From Isoetes taiwanensis (Eukaryota > Streptophyta > Lycopodiopsida > Isoetales > Isoetaceae), in assembly GCA_021234155.1 (NCBI GenBank), contig JAJEKV010000040.1, positions 4,797,229 through 4,861,228 on the forward strand: 64,000 bases of DNA. The letters run 5' to 3'. This document shows, in pieces, positions 20,881 to 33,707 of this stretch (position 1 is the stretch's first letter; each line of letters opens with the position of its first letter). Below the pieces are notes generated by a model, which saw only the letters and a list, made by a program, of their open reading frames with translations, searched no databases and was not told the origin of the DNA. The position numbers and the translations under genes were made by a program.

Positions 20881-23800
20881 GAGCTAGAAGCGCAACTTTT
20901 GAAGACATCAAGGTCCCACCGATGTACGATAGATAAGGAGAGGAGACCAAAAAGGCGCACTCCAAGAGAGAAAAGCACAACGACAAAGACCTCAACCGAC
21001 AAACGAGTAGAACAGACACCACCGCCTATCATCAATCTTCATCAAATGGGAAGAATAATTGGTAACCAACGGCATCAAGAATCTTCTAGATGTCAACCCC
21101 CGGCTACCACGCCCACGAAGCTCACATCGTAAAGAGGATCTCGACGCTTTCACCAGCTCGACGCATTATGAGTTTCAAATGGAAGAATGCAAGGCAAAGA
21201 AAAATACAAAAGTGCAGGAAGACGCTAGACAAAGAATGCCACATTAGCATCACGAAGCTAGGGCCGAGGGCATAATCTTCCATCAAGGAGAGAAGTCATG
21301 GCTAATACTGTGAGCCGATAGAAACCGGAGGGAAGACAACCACCACCTTGCAGCCCAAGCAGCTCGCCGGTAATGTCATGCAACGCCAACAAAAGGAGCA
21401 ACCAAGCTAGGCAACCACAAAGCACCTAAGGCTGACCCGACGAAGCTTTCCAGCTCCCTTGCACAAGCAGAGAACTTTCATCTCGGTTCCAAAGGGTAGG
21501 AGACCATGAGGGGAGGAGACGATATCGTGGAACATCTCCTAACTTGAAGGCCTATATCAGCATTAGGGGGCAAGATCAAGGAGGAGAATATTCCGCCAAA
21601 CAAGAATTCGACCCGTAAAACACCTAGAAAGCAAAGGAAGGACGACTTTACTACGCCAGCCAAGGAGGCGAGACTCGAATGGATAAGATCCAAGGGATTC
21701 GAGGAGACGACTCCAGCCGCCAGGTACAAATCACGCAAAGGCAACCTAGAAGAAGCTAGGTAGGTGCAATGGAGATGACCACACTTCCAAGCATGTGAGA
21801 GGCACTCGAATGAAGCAAAGCCCAATCAACAGGGCGACTCGTGAATTCAACCTACGGAGGAATGACAATGCCCGCCATCGACACACCATCTCGAGCTTCA
21901 AGACATTCAAGAACGTCCGACCGCAACAGCCTGTGTGATCAACCGATCAATGGTATCGCGACATCGGCAACCTTGCAACGAGACACCGATACGTGGACGC
22001 TTGAGCTGTCACCGCGATTCCTTACGGGCGACATACACATTAAGGAGGAGCATCTTTTCAAGGGATCACATCGACTAACACTCTTCGCAGAACTTGGGGT
22101 GACGAGCTTGAAATGACATGAAGCTCAACAATAGTAGCAAAGATCTCAAGGAATCCCTGAGTCAACCGTAACTAAGAAGATGTAGCAAAACCAAGGATCA
22201 AACGCGATAGGAGGAGGGGAAACCCTAAAGGAGTATAAACATTTAAGTAGATCTCGTGAAGTTGTTTTAAAAAAAGTGGATGAATTAAAATCCCAATGTA
22301 AATGCGATATGTCTATTGTATATCTCGGTGCTCACAGATATAGTGTAGAAACATGAGTTTAAAGTCATGTTTTACGGATTTAGCTTTAGATCAGAAAGCT
22401 CCTTCACTTCGACTACCAAATGAGGAAGCAAGGAAGCACAACTATAGCCCAAGATCAAAATGGAAGAGCAAGTACGAGGGAGAAACGACCAGAGCCCAAG
22501 CAAACCTTCGACTTCAAACACTTCGAAGTGCCCTCAAGTAGAAGACCGCCCGGCCCACCCAATGTCGTAATAAGAGACAACACCGGTCTTGTCAAGATCA
22601 TCCGCCATCAAGCACTGTGACATCGCCGGGCGCACCACTACCCTCTTGTGGCAGCCGCAACACTTGACTAACTTATGACACGAAAGTGGCCTCAACAATA
22701 GAAGGAGGAATGACCCACATCAACGAGCCAACTAGGAAGGCAACATCTCGACAACCATAATTCCACCTTGTGGTAATATAGGGTGATGCGCTATGACACG
22801 GTATTAGATGGAGAGGCACTTACGAAAAGGCAATCGCGACGAGGAGATATGCCTTCAACAACTAGGTGATGGCTTCACGTAATCCTACCAAGAATTAGAA
22901 GAAAAGAAGCCGATCAGATCTCCGACATGAGGGACATCAAACGCCCAAGGTAGAAGCACTCGACACCTTAACGACAAGGATAGCAATCAAGCACCTTCGC
23001 AAAAAGAGAGTTCAAGATAATAGCCGTGCTATTCAACGACAAGACTATATCTAAGGCGTGTACTTCTTCAACTCAAGGGTCAAGCAAGAAATATAAGGAT
23101 CCATCACCCCGACAATATAGCCGCCAGGAGGAGAGCCATGAAGCTTTACTTGACAGAGAGACCGACATGCATAGAGGCACAAAGGTTAGAACTGAAAAGC
23201 CGGAGAAGTGTTAGCAACCGACTTCTTCCAAGAGCTTCCTAGAGGCAACAGAGGATCAAAACTCACGGGCACAATCAAAACCACCGGAGGGTACCTCAAG
23301 ACAAGAAGATGGCATAGCACCGAGGAACGCGGACAACGCCCGCCGTGATCGAGGGGATCAGCAAGGAAGATTGGAAGCTCGATGGAGAACCAACTAGGTG
23401 AGGCAAGGCGAGGCGAGCCGATGACTTGCACGCTGACTTGCATGCAACTTGGTGAACCCAAGGATCGACGATTCAAAGAACAATCGCAGAAGAGAACAAC
23501 CCGTGAGGAGTATAGCCAAAGGAAGCGCCAAGACAGCCTCAAGAGACGCTCCAAATAGCTTCAAGTATCATGAAGGGGAAACAATTACAGCCCGAGAACG
23601 TAATCGAGGCGCATTTAAATGTTGAAGCATCAACGCACCAGCACACCTTTAGTTAGAATGTGATGCAAACCCAGATTGTGCCATAGCCGACAAATATCGG
23701 AGGGCCCAAGTATATCAACAAGTTACCCCGAGTACGAAATGACGCATAAATAGGAGGATATAGATCGCCAACACCATGCCACCGGAGGAACACCGATGAC

Positions 23801-24330
23801 ATTACCAAGGAGTAGGTGTGCAACTCGAACAGAGGCACAAGGGGACTTAATAGCTCTATTAGTAATTGTAATTATGTGTTTATATGTTTTTGCATGTATA
23901 GTTCCCTTTGTTATTTCTTCCCTCCCATAGCGCAACAAATCAAACTAAGAGATGTCGCAATTTGTGGGTGAAGCAATCAACATCTTCAACACTATTCGGC
24001 AACGCGATAATCCACAAGAGGACTCGATGTATGAGACGCCGATGGAGTCGAGGAAACAATATCGGATATAGAGTCGCCCTTAGCCGCCAAGACAAAGAGT
24101 TCAAGATGAAAGATCTTTTTTTCAACGGGCGCCACCTTCGTGCTTTTGAAAAGCGGCATGGAAGATTTCAAGTGACCAACTACACCATCAAAGACCAAGA
24201 AGGAGAGGCTTCTAAACTAACAAAGTCAACCTCTACATCAAGAGGATCCACCGTCAAGGAGACCCAAGTATCGAAAGCGACATTGAAGAACGCTACCTTG
24301 CTAATTCAAGCAGTAACGAGTGGATGAGCT
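20881..24330 (+). other. Degenerate coding-like region of the giant element
   Basis: Plus-strand purine-rich sequence with many short frames rich in Lys, Arg, Ser and Thr (for example IIAVLFNDKTISK at about 23,014-23,052). It could be a decayed gag-like or polyprotein region. No CCHC zinc knuckle, DTG protease, reverse transcriptase or integrase motif was seen in any frame. Confidence 0.35.
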
Positions 24331-26100
24331 TCTAGCAAGCTCAAGCATTTAAGGGTGGGGCCTAGTGGGTTAAATTTAGGATGATAACATCCATATTGGG
24401 ATTAGAAGGCATTTCCAGATATTCTCGCCGAAGGATCCCCAATATTGAGCTAAGCATCAAGATTGGGAAGGAAATGCATAGGAGTAACTATAATTATACA
24501 CCATTGTTAACGCACATCCAACGATTGAAACCACTTGGTGAGATTGATCTCTTCGCTAAGAATGAATCATTACTAGGATAATTGTTGACCATGTATAAAT
24601 CTAGTACCTCCAAAGAATAATCCAACCGAAAGAAAAGAAGTAATCTAACAAGTCCGCCAACTTGTTACGACATGACATCAATTCGATTGGTAGGAATATT
24701 CCAAGAGCTAAATAACTAAGAAAGGGGAATCTCTAGAATATAAAAGAATAATACATGTAAGGTACATCTAAAATAAGAATTATAGTAATCAAATAGTCTT
24801 TTGAGACAAAAGGAATTGTCATGATGACAAAACCTTGTGGTTTAGAATCGCTCTAACTAAGTAGGTAACCCATAGCTATATTGAAATAAATGATAACATA
24901 ATATGTATATCCATCTTAGATAGTTATATATGTCAGCCTAAGGCTAGTAAATTAATGCGCTTAAATAAGAAGCGATAATCCTCTTAAGGGGAGAGAATAA
25001 ATATGACGCTGTGTACAACGCCATTGAAGGGGTGCAGACCATTTTTTTTTCAAGAAAGTGGGAGGGCTCAATCTTAGGATTGAACGCATTTGCATCGAAT
25101 TGACCGAACCAGAATAGAGTTCACTCGGCAATGGCCAAGCAAATAGAGCGTAAAAATAGATAGATACCTTAGGCTCGTGGAGGCCTTCAACGCGTAGACC
25201 GGACGAGTAGCTAACTACACCAATGAAGTGGATCAAAACTATGGGAGCAATGCAACCACCAAGTCATCTCCAAATTACTCAACGCCAACCAATGGGTGGG
25301 ATGCTTCTAGCCTTAGGTAAGGTGTGCGCATGTATTATAAGTTTTAATGTGTCTTATAGATAAGTTAAATATAGATCCTAATAACCAGATAGAAATTGAT
25401 GTAACGATATGTATCATACGGAAATAAGTTAAATAACAACGATAATGTGAGTTAGCATGTTAATTAATCCTTCGTGATGGATGCAATTCCTTCCAAGGAT
25501 AGCTATATGACCCCGAGGTCCTTATAAATATAAATAGAAAATAGAATTGATATACTATGCCTTAAAATAGAAACATAATAGAAACATTTAAACTCTTATC
25601 CTTTATTATATTAAGAAAGTGCTCAGCCAAGGTCGGGCTTTTTGTCGCGCATTAAGTTCAGAAGTTATAAAACATGATTTGTATTTTACAAAGGCCATGT
25701 TTCTACGATGTCGGATGGAATTCATGTTCACAAAAAATATGTGTACATACAATACGTTGAGGAATTGAAAATTAAGTATTTTAGGAGTCATATAAACAAT
25801 AACTATTTTTGTTATACGTGTTCATATTCAACCTGTTGTTACGTATAATTACTTGGGGTAGTTAACCTTCTTTGTTTATGTTAAGAATAATTGGTTAAAT
25901 TTGATGGTTCAGAATAACCATATAATGTGAACTGCACTTTGTGATAGTGTATATAATATATGATGTATTTTAACTTAGATATAAGTGAAGTCATAGCAAG
26001 TATTTGACGGACTTATTAAACAAAATTGCATTATTAGAAAATATGTAGAATATGTGAATACAAGTTTTGTTTGTTATGATGCGCACTGCGAGGCAACATC
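24331..26100 (+). other. Interior of the giant element, nothing recognised
   Basis: AT-rich with short frames on both strands. No repeat or family stands out. Confidence 0.3.
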
Positions 26101-26214
26101 AAAATTTCATTTCTCACATTCTCGATGTCTCAGAATAAACGACAATAATGTAGATTGGTAATCAATACTTATGAAGTACATGTAGACATCACTTTTCACA
26201 AGAAGGTGGCCAGT

Positions 26215-26665
26215 CATATCATAGCATCCTTTGTAGCAACATAGCTGTCGAAAGAGCAATATGATAGACAACATTAGCAAGTAGATATGTTTGACAAGTG
26301 GAATTACCACATGATTTTAGAGCAACAACATAAGTTCGAGCATTTGGTAGAAAACATTTGTCTTGCATTTGTAAAATAACGCAAAGCCATAATAATATCA
26401 TCATATTTCATAATAATAGCAGCAACATTAACCCTTGTCCCATTATGCGCCTTCACTCTTTGTCCCAACATGCGCCTTTGTTGAGTCAAGCATGTGCTTT
26501 TATTTGTGCAAGCAAGATGGAAAGGTCTGCTCTCATAACTGTAAGGAGACTTATTTGAAGGAGACCACTTCTTCTCAACAACGCATTGCCTATGTTCATT
26601 CTCAGAAGTTGGGTCTTCCACTTTTGTCAGAATGTGCTCACCGCTAGAAAGAAATGTTGTCATTC
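26215..26665 (-). pseudogene. PPR-protein fragment, antisense inside the LTR element
   Basis: Minus-strand reading gives LFLQMQDKGFLPNARTYVVA followed by LKSCG in the second copy (61,798-62,028), and the same with one frameshift here. This is the second helix and link of a plant pentatricopeptide repeat (LF.QM...G..PN..TYV..LK.CG). The frame is broken by stops and shifts in both copies. The family acts in organellar RNA processing, but this fragment is not functional. It runs opposite to the host retrotransposon. Confidence 0.5.
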
Positions 26666-27159
26666 ACGCAAGTATTGTTCTATGCTCTATAAGAATTTGT
26701 TGCAATAGTGGAAGTTGTGGCAAGAGCAATAACTATTGAATATAAACGGCACATCTTCAGCTCTTCTAGAGAAAAGCCAAGACCAAAACTCGCTCATCCC
26801 AACATAATGATACCGGGTTTTGTTTTTGAAATTCGCTTAGCACTTCAAGCTCTCGTCATTCTTCTCTGCGGTCTTCACTCATTTGAAAAGGGCACAAAGG
26901 ACATGGGTTGATCTAGATACATGAGCATTGTAACTATTCTTGTGTTTTGTTGACAAGTAATATCCATATGTCCTTGACAAAAGGTGCATGTTAAAATTGG
27001 AGCTAAATAGGAAACATGAAGGGAGAGATCGATAATCTAGAAGGAAGCATGTGAAAACATACATTGAACAAATCAACAATATACTTGCTTGAAAATCATA
27101 AAGATGTAGATTATTCTGTCATTCTAGGAACTTGACCTTTTTTAGATTGAAACAAATTT

Positions 27160-27365
27160 GAAAGATGGGCGAAAAAAATCTCTTGACATGCCTCGACCGA
27201 ATCGCAGATTATATGAACTCTGATTGTGATTTCACTATCATAACAACGGCCACCCACATCAATGTATCGATTGCACAGTACATTTTAGATAATAGAATAA
27301 ATGGTCCAGCATCATCTTTATCTGCCTCAAGAATACACTTCGCAACAGAGCCGAAATAGCGCAGG
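27160..27365 (-). pseudogene. Probable PPR C-terminal (E-like) fragment, antisense
   Basis: Minus-strand frame reads YFGSVAKCILEADKDDAGPF then ILLSKMYCAIDTLM, resembling the A..YVLLSNIYA.... segment that follows the repeats of plant PPR proteins. It lies upstream (on the minus strand) of the PPR-repeat fragment at 26.2-26.7 kb, the reverse of normal protein order. So these are separate or rearranged pieces. Assignment is tentative. Confidence 0.35.
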
Positions 27366-29200
27366 CGACCTTGCAATTGTATCAGGCATTTTTTAAGTAA
27401 TGTGAACTAAAATGAAATTAAGAATGCAATTCACAGGGGATGATGTCCTGCTTTGCAAATAGCATCCAGGTATATGAAAATTTGTGGACAAGGGAAATAA
27501 CAAATGGTCGTGAGAAGACTATTTTGCAATTATATCGCACTCATTTTCAAGTAATGTAAATTAAAACGGATTAAGAAGGAGCAGTAGATAAGAACTCAAG
27601 AGATATTATGTAGTGTTATGCAACAATGAAAAAGATCAATACCGGAATATAAGAACTCTCCAGCCTATGCCCTCTTCATGTGAATTTGAGATCTTTTGAT
27701 GCTGATACACATGTCGTCGAGGTCCGACCTCCCCGCACTAACATAAGACATCATTTTTCTTCACAATGAATAGACTCAACCCATTACCGTGTGCAATCTA
27801 TCCGCATATTGAGATTATAAATTTAGAGACATGCACATCAATAATATTTGGAGAAAAAGATATGGCATGAAAACAGGTCTCTATTGTTGCAGTAGAGCCA
27901 TGATAATTTACCATAACTGGCCACAGGCATCGCCATCGCTAGCTCAAAGACTGCATTAACATGCATGGATTCAAGGGAGTTTCTTCCCATTTATTTGTCA
28001 TATAATAAGTCATGAATGATGAATGGTATGACAAATTTTTAAAGATATGATATCCATCTAACTAATACGCTTGGGATTGATTCAATCATTTTGGAAAATC
28101 TAAGATTAACCTAAGATTCTTATTCATCGTGAACATGTCGCTTTCAAATTAAGGCCAACAAAGCGCATAAACGGAGTATGCAAGTTAAATAAAGAAGAAG
28201 CGAATTAAACGATGTCATTGGTTTACCTATCTCAAGAGCATTTCTCCAACCGCAATGCCCGACAGAGATGCAATGTCCGGAACCGCTTTGCCCTAATTAC
28301 CACCGCCGATGCAAGATACTACTTTATGATATACATTCAGAGGTATCCCGGATGCAATCTCCAAGTTGTCGCGATCTCAAAAAAACAATTATATCTTGAC
28401 ATCGGGCCATGGAAAATGCTCATTGAACATCCCATACCATTCCCCTAATTGCCAAACCAGCCTTTTTCAACCGCTCACTGGTCGCTTCTAGCATTCCAAG
28501 AGTACAAAGAACCTCCATGCCCATGCCCCCGCAAGAAGTTGATTGACGTGAAAACAAAGAGTCAAAATGCATGTTGAGAAAAATCAAAATCAAGAAAAGC
28601 TTGCTCTCACTTATCTACACATTATCACCAAAGATCTTTAAATTGTCTAGCAAGTTTAGTTACCTAATTTCTTTTACATGATTTAGGATTTGATTGAAAT
28701 TAGTCTTTCTCCCTCGTTGTTTATCGCTAAGTTGCCCCCATGCAAAACCCCTCAGACTTCCCGCCTTTAGCCTCAGATTGACATATCTAGACATTTTCGC
28801 AATTGATTATCCACACACTTTAATCAAACCTTAAAACAAAATTGATACCTTCTTTGCTACTTCTTCCTCTTGTTGCGTAAGCTTTTGACCTTTTACATCT
28901 GTGTGTTATATTTGGAAAAACCGAGGACAATATGCACAATGTTCGAAAGCACCCACCAATTTTAACAGACATCAAAGTGAATTATTGAACCTCCCAAAAC
29001 TTATGCGTATGCACAAAGACAAAGTAGAATCAAGTAAGACACACAAAATACAACCGATGTAATCTTCATCGCCAATTAAAGTACACAAAATACAACTAAA
29101 CTTGAATGAAAATTATCTCAGGAAAAAAAAGCTCGCTGTAAACTAACCGACAAACCATCCTCTTTATGTCGACCTCAATGAGGAGAGAATGAAAAATCTT
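27366..29200. other. Interior of the giant element, weak PPR-like traces
   Basis: Minus strand around 28,400-28,540 reads GMEVLCTLGMLEATSERLKK, which may be another degenerate PPR fragment; the rest is unassigned. The second copy ends at the equivalent of ~28,440. Confidence 0.25.
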
Positions 29201-29283
29201 ACAAATGTGTCGCAAGAAGCTTTACACTTACTATAATGGCCAAGTATGGGTGCATGATGGAAGAGTATCATTAAATTCAAGGA

Positions 29284-29628
29284 TAATAGCAACAAAAGAT
29301 ATTTGTTTCCAAATACAACTGAGGATTCATTAACTGATAATGAGTTTGACCAGATTACTAATATGATAAGACACCATGGAATTATTTTAGGGAAGTTTGG
29401 TCCATATATCTTGAGAGCTATTAACAAAACACCACTACATGGTAAGCTTTACTCAGATACAGTCTTGTTCTATTAATGCCTGCCACTTTCTTTGTTTAAT
29501 GCATAAGCCCATTGTGTGGAGGCAAGCAAAGGTCAAGGAATACATGGAGCAGCTTTGGTTGGGATTGTAGGCCTGGTAGCCGCAATTGCTATTATACTTG
29601 GTATCCCTGATGCACTAAAAAGTGCAGG
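29284..29628 (+). CDS. Unrecognised two-exon segment with a transmembrane helix, inside the LTR element
   Basis: A first block (about 29284-29441) reads NSNKRYLFPNTTEDSLTDNE, then MIRHHGIILGKFGPYILRAI and NKTPLHG up to a G|GTAAGC donor at 29442. After a short AT-rich intron, a second block (about 29,528-29,628) reads GIHGAALVGIVGLVAAIAII then LGIPDALKSAG and a stop. The second block is a clear membrane helix near a C-terminus. I do not recognise the family. A spliced host-like gene piece in a retrotransposon interior suggests capture at the DNA level or a nested insertion. Confidence 0.4.
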
Positions 29629-31132
29629 ATGAAGGGATGCCCTAAAGACCCACATTTGGCATTTTGAAAAGGAGCAAATTACAGAGGAAGGAAGCAGCAT
29701 AAGAGAGAGCCACAAAGAGATATTCTTTCATTTTACCGGTGGATGAGGCGCCTCACGATGTTGTCATAAATGGCAGTCTGGCCAAATGGGATGACCATTT
29801 TTCCAAATTTGTCTCTCCAAGTCCGTCAGTGGAGAACCACCGCTTAGTTGAAATATCACCCTTTACTTGGGAGAAGCAAAATGCAAAGGTTTCCAAAGCT
29901 TACCATTTTGGCATCGGAAGGGCTTATGCGAAAGTGCCTCATCCAACAGCTCTACTTCCACAGCTTGTCGATCCCAAGCTCTAGGCCCAACCATCGATTG
30001 CCAATGCAAAAAAATCGATGAACATGAGGGTTGCAATGCAAAAATCTGATGAACATGAGGCTTGATAAATGCCTCAGAAAATGGAAAGCGATGTCTTAGT
30101 CATTCCTTTTTGCGAAAAAGGCTGCCGATTAAGGCCAAATGTAAGGATGATGCGAGGAGCACTACCCGAGAAGACTACGTGAGAATAAGCTACGCTTATG
30201 CAAATCGCCCGCATATAGAGATCCATTGTGCCTATGCAATCGCCTCATGAAATAGGAAGGACGGGCCGGGGGAAAAACAGAAAAGGAAACCGTGAATCAA
30301 GGGATGAAATTAAAGTAAAAATTTAAGGGTTAAGATTGGCGCACAAACTATCCAAAAATGGCTTTATTATTATATATAGATAGGTCTAAAATCGTGGTTA
30401 TTGTTTAAATAATCGCGATCTAAAAGTAATTAAATATTGTAAAGCTTAGAGTAAATATAATTGTACCATCGGAAGTAATGTATCCATGCTATGATATCGT
30501 TAATTCATAAATATTATGTTAAGGTAATTATGTTAATCACATGCATTAAAGGGAGCCAAAGAAAAATCGGCTCTGCATGTCGATTTGTGTTTAGATTAAT
30601 TTCATGTGTAGTTAGAGATCCACACGATGCAACCTATGAGGTAAGGGTTGTATGCGCTGCTACCGATGATGAGATTACTACGGTGATCTCTAGGGCGGGT
30701 GTAATGTCAATGTAGGCATGACCGCTGCTCCCGCTGGATGAGTGGAAGGTAGATTAGAAAGTCTACTGCTCCACTGAGGTAGACTCCACCTCGAGAGAAA
30801 GGAGGTCATTCAGAATGCATTGATAGGAAAAGCACCTCTAGCCCCATATATGCTTTGATAGGAGGAATCGCCTTCACGCCCATATATATGGAAGGACCTA
30901 TCCTCCACGCCGGGCAACTATGGTGTAGGCATGAGCAAAGATATAGGCATATAGGCCTGCCTCCACGGCCATAATGGAAGATTCACCTCTTCCTACACGG
31001 AGATTAGCCATGCATCCATGTAGATAGGTGGGGTGGTCACCATATAACCAAAATTTTATTAATAATTAAAATGGTTCTAACGTAGTGACGACCTGGCCAA
31101 TAGAGTCCGGAGGGCGAGGGAGGTCGAAGATG
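29629..31132 (+). other. Interior of the giant element downstream of the transmembrane segment
   Basis: An open frame at 29739-29981 (FTWEKQNAKVSKAYHFGIGR within it) has no family I recognise. The stretch 30,700-31,030 has a repetitive GC-richer character with short repeated words (TAGACTCCACC, CACGCCCATATATA). No polymerase motif is seen. Confidence 0.3.
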
Positions 31133-31640
31133 AAGACTTGCAAACACAAATTTTGTTATAATGTGTTGCAAGGGATGAAGAGTACCTTAGAAGTGTGAAT
31201 TTTGTATGAAATTGATAAACTTTGATAAACTTAAATATTGTATTAAGTAAGGGCAATAATTACCTTATATGGATTAAGTTATGAAGTCATAAGTTAATTG
31301 GATAATAAAATAGTACAAAGAATGTCTTAAACATTACCTTAGAGTAATTATAATAATTAAGATAGTAAGTGTGTAATTATAGATATTGTAAAATTAATAC
31401 AGATTTTATAGGCAAGACTTGCAACACAAATTTTGTTGGAATGTGTTGCAAGGAATGAAGAATACCTTTAAATAATAATTGTATATGAAAGTGTTAAATT
31501 GTGATAAACTAAATGTTGTGATAACAGTAAACTAATAAGTACCTTGTTTTAATAGAAGCTAACCGACAAGTTATTTGATAATGTAATGGCGTAATAATGA
31601 TTTAAAAATATTACCTTAAGGTAATCTTAATAAATGTGTA
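31132..31640 (+). repeat. Diverged ~275-bp tandem repeat before the 3' LTR
   Basis: ACTTGCAA(A)CACAAATTTTG and AATGTGTTGCAAGG recur at about 31,137 and 31,411. Each is followed by similar AT-rich sequence with GTACCTT/ATTACCTTA words. Confidence 0.6.
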
Positions 31641-31732
31641 AGCATAATAGTAATAAATTGTATGCATCAAGTTGGTTGCGTGACGTGAAGAGCCCAAGGT
31701 GGAGACTCGATGTCGCCGGACAAAGATCAATT

Positions 31733-31745
31733 CAAGGTGGGAGAA
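31733..31745 (+). promoter_or_regulatory. Polypurine tract
   Basis: CAAGGTGGGAGAA directly before the 3' LTR TGTGACG, the expected plus-strand priming site and a form common in plant Ty3/Gypsy elements. Confidence 0.8.
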
Positions 31746-33284
31746 TGTGACGCTCCAAAGATAACATACCGGTATGAATACGATATTATAATCGACATCG
31801 CCATCAGTACATGTCCCACTGCATTTACATGTACACGACCACCATCAGAAAGGGTAGTACCCTAGGGTACGACTTTCAGAACCATTATATTGCACATGTT
31901 AAAGCAAAGATGTGAATATAATCCCTTTTGCCACGCGGGCAATGACCCATTGACCAAAAGGACCAGCCCTAAATTGGTGGGGATAAAGGGTCATAAACCT
32001 AAAAAGGAAACCCTTTCAGCCTCACCGAAGTCTCTGGATTGGAGCAACAGAGGATGCATTTCACCGAACGGAGCATATAAGTCGGATCTCCCTGTGTTGT
32101 ACCGATCCAAGATCAACAGACCAGATCGCAAAGATGGACGCCGAGGAGTGGGAGCCAGCCAGATGCGGTGGGTGGTTGATTCAATAGGTAGATCCGAAGT
32201 TATCGCCTCTTTCAAGAGGGTTTAGCATCCATTCTTAGCTATAGGCGACCCCTACAGCCTAAGAATGATAGACACTAACAAAGGAACCTAACCATGTATG
32301 ATTAGGTAGATTAGAATAGATGTATTCTATTATTTTAAGTTCTCATAGATGATGTTTTGACATTCTATGCCCACTCTTGTGTATTGGGAAGGGGGTAGAG
32401 ACCCGCAGCCCAAGTAGTTGTATGATCATAGTTTTAGCCCATTAATTCCCACCACGCGGCTCAGGCATAAGAGCCCGCCCGGCCGTGGGTGCTGGAGCTA
32501 GACCGGCCGACAAGGGAGGGCTTGTCTAATCACGGCTGATTCGCTGGCGCCGTAACGACGGCCGGGAACGCCAGGAGGTAGGCCTACCCCGGTGCACCGC
32601 GGAGGGCGTGGTATGGGCTCGACACCGTGGGTGATGCGCCATCTTCCAGCGAGTTCAAGTCGATACGCAGCAAAGGGCTCTCTAGCTCAGCCTCGCGGAT
32701 TAGCATGAACCTTCGAGGAGGGAGATCTCCTCCTGCCTCATTGGGACCGGGAGATGCAACCAAGCAGTAGTAGCCCCCCCGCTATTCACCCTAAGCACCG
32801 GCCGTGTCCAATACTTCAAATTTATCCGCATAGTATGCAATGTGAGGGGCGGATGGAGTGGACTACCCAACGGCCATAGCCTCCTATGCCAGCCAAATCC
32901 ATTTGCCATGAATTTGCCTCGCATTGCTATCCGGAGACCCCAAGTCGCCGGGCCGATCCCCATGAGTCCGGAGCCCGGTAGGATCTTCCCTATGTCATGT
33001 TGATGTACCGATGTGTGATGCGCCATCGTGATATGGTGGACCACCCTTCGAGGTGGGTATATTATTATTGCTTGATGTCATGTGCTCATGTTTTGTTTAC
33101 GCTCCGCTGCTAGGTCGATCTCGAGGGAGACGGGATGAATGACACGCCCATTCTTCCCCGTCGGGTTCTGGCCACCATCGAGGGCCCGGATGTTAGGTGG
33201 ACGGCCTCACATCACGCGCGATGCTGGTTTGAGGGATGATCTCCGCTTGTATAACGACGGCATCGATATGAGCCGGGTCAGCCA
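31746..33284 (+). repeat. 3' LTR of the giant element
   Basis: Begins TGTGACGCTCC and ends GGGTCAGCCA; about 1.54 kb; collinear with the 5' LTR. Followed at once by CATGGGT, the same bases that precede the 5' LTR. Confidence 0.85.
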
Positions 33285-33291
33285 CATGGGT

Positions 33292-33707
33292 CCGCTTGAA
33301 GTCGCTTCTATTTGCGCATTATCTTAACAGGTAGAAGACTAGCTTCAAGGCAAACTAAGAATTGGGTCACCGATCTAAATCATTGCAGCTTGATGCACAT
33401 CTTTCCAACACTCTTTTTACTCTCTCGCTAGCAACATCCTGCATAAACCAACGATATTCGCTCCTCGAAGCTTTGAACTTAGTTAAAGCACCAAGCCTTT
33501 TTAACTCGATATAACAATATAGTTCGAAACAAATGAAAGATCTGTATGCAAAATGGGCACCTAAACACAATTGAACTACCTGGCTCATACCACCTTCACA
33601 TCTTAACTGTGTATAACAATTTCAAATATACAACAATGCAATGCAAGTAACAATCGGAATATTTCTCCTGCATCTCACATATTTCAACAATTGAAGAAAA
33701 GGATTAT
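33292..33707. other. Host sequence between two LTR elements
   Basis: Minus strand holds an open block at 33367-33588 (LGAHFAYRSFICFELYCYIE, later RVKRVLERCASSCNDL) that could be an exon, with GTGACC after it as a possible donor. No family is recognised. Confidence 0.3.

Larger units (their letters stand above)
17197..33291 (+). mobile_element. Giant LTR retrotransposon, ~16.1 kb, complete ends
   Basis: Two long terminal repeats (17204-18761 and 31746-33284) in direct orientation start TGTGACGCTCC and end GCCA. CATGGGT occurs immediately outside both ends (17197-17203 and 33285-33291), which looks like a target duplication, though 5 bp is more usual. A primer binding site complementary to initiator tRNA-Met (TGGTATCAGAGC) follows the 5' LTR, and a polypurine tract precedes the 3' LTR. 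The CAAGGTGGGAGAATGTGACG boundary resembles plant Ty3/Gypsy elements. In ~13 kb of interior I found no protease, reverse transcriptase, RNase H or integrase motif. It may be a large non-autonomous derivative, or decayed and masked by sequencing errors. Confidence 0.85.

Noticed and set aside
21478-21825. 115-codon minus-strand frame in the giant element
   Set aside because: Runs against the element, is not kept in frame in the second copy, and has no domain.
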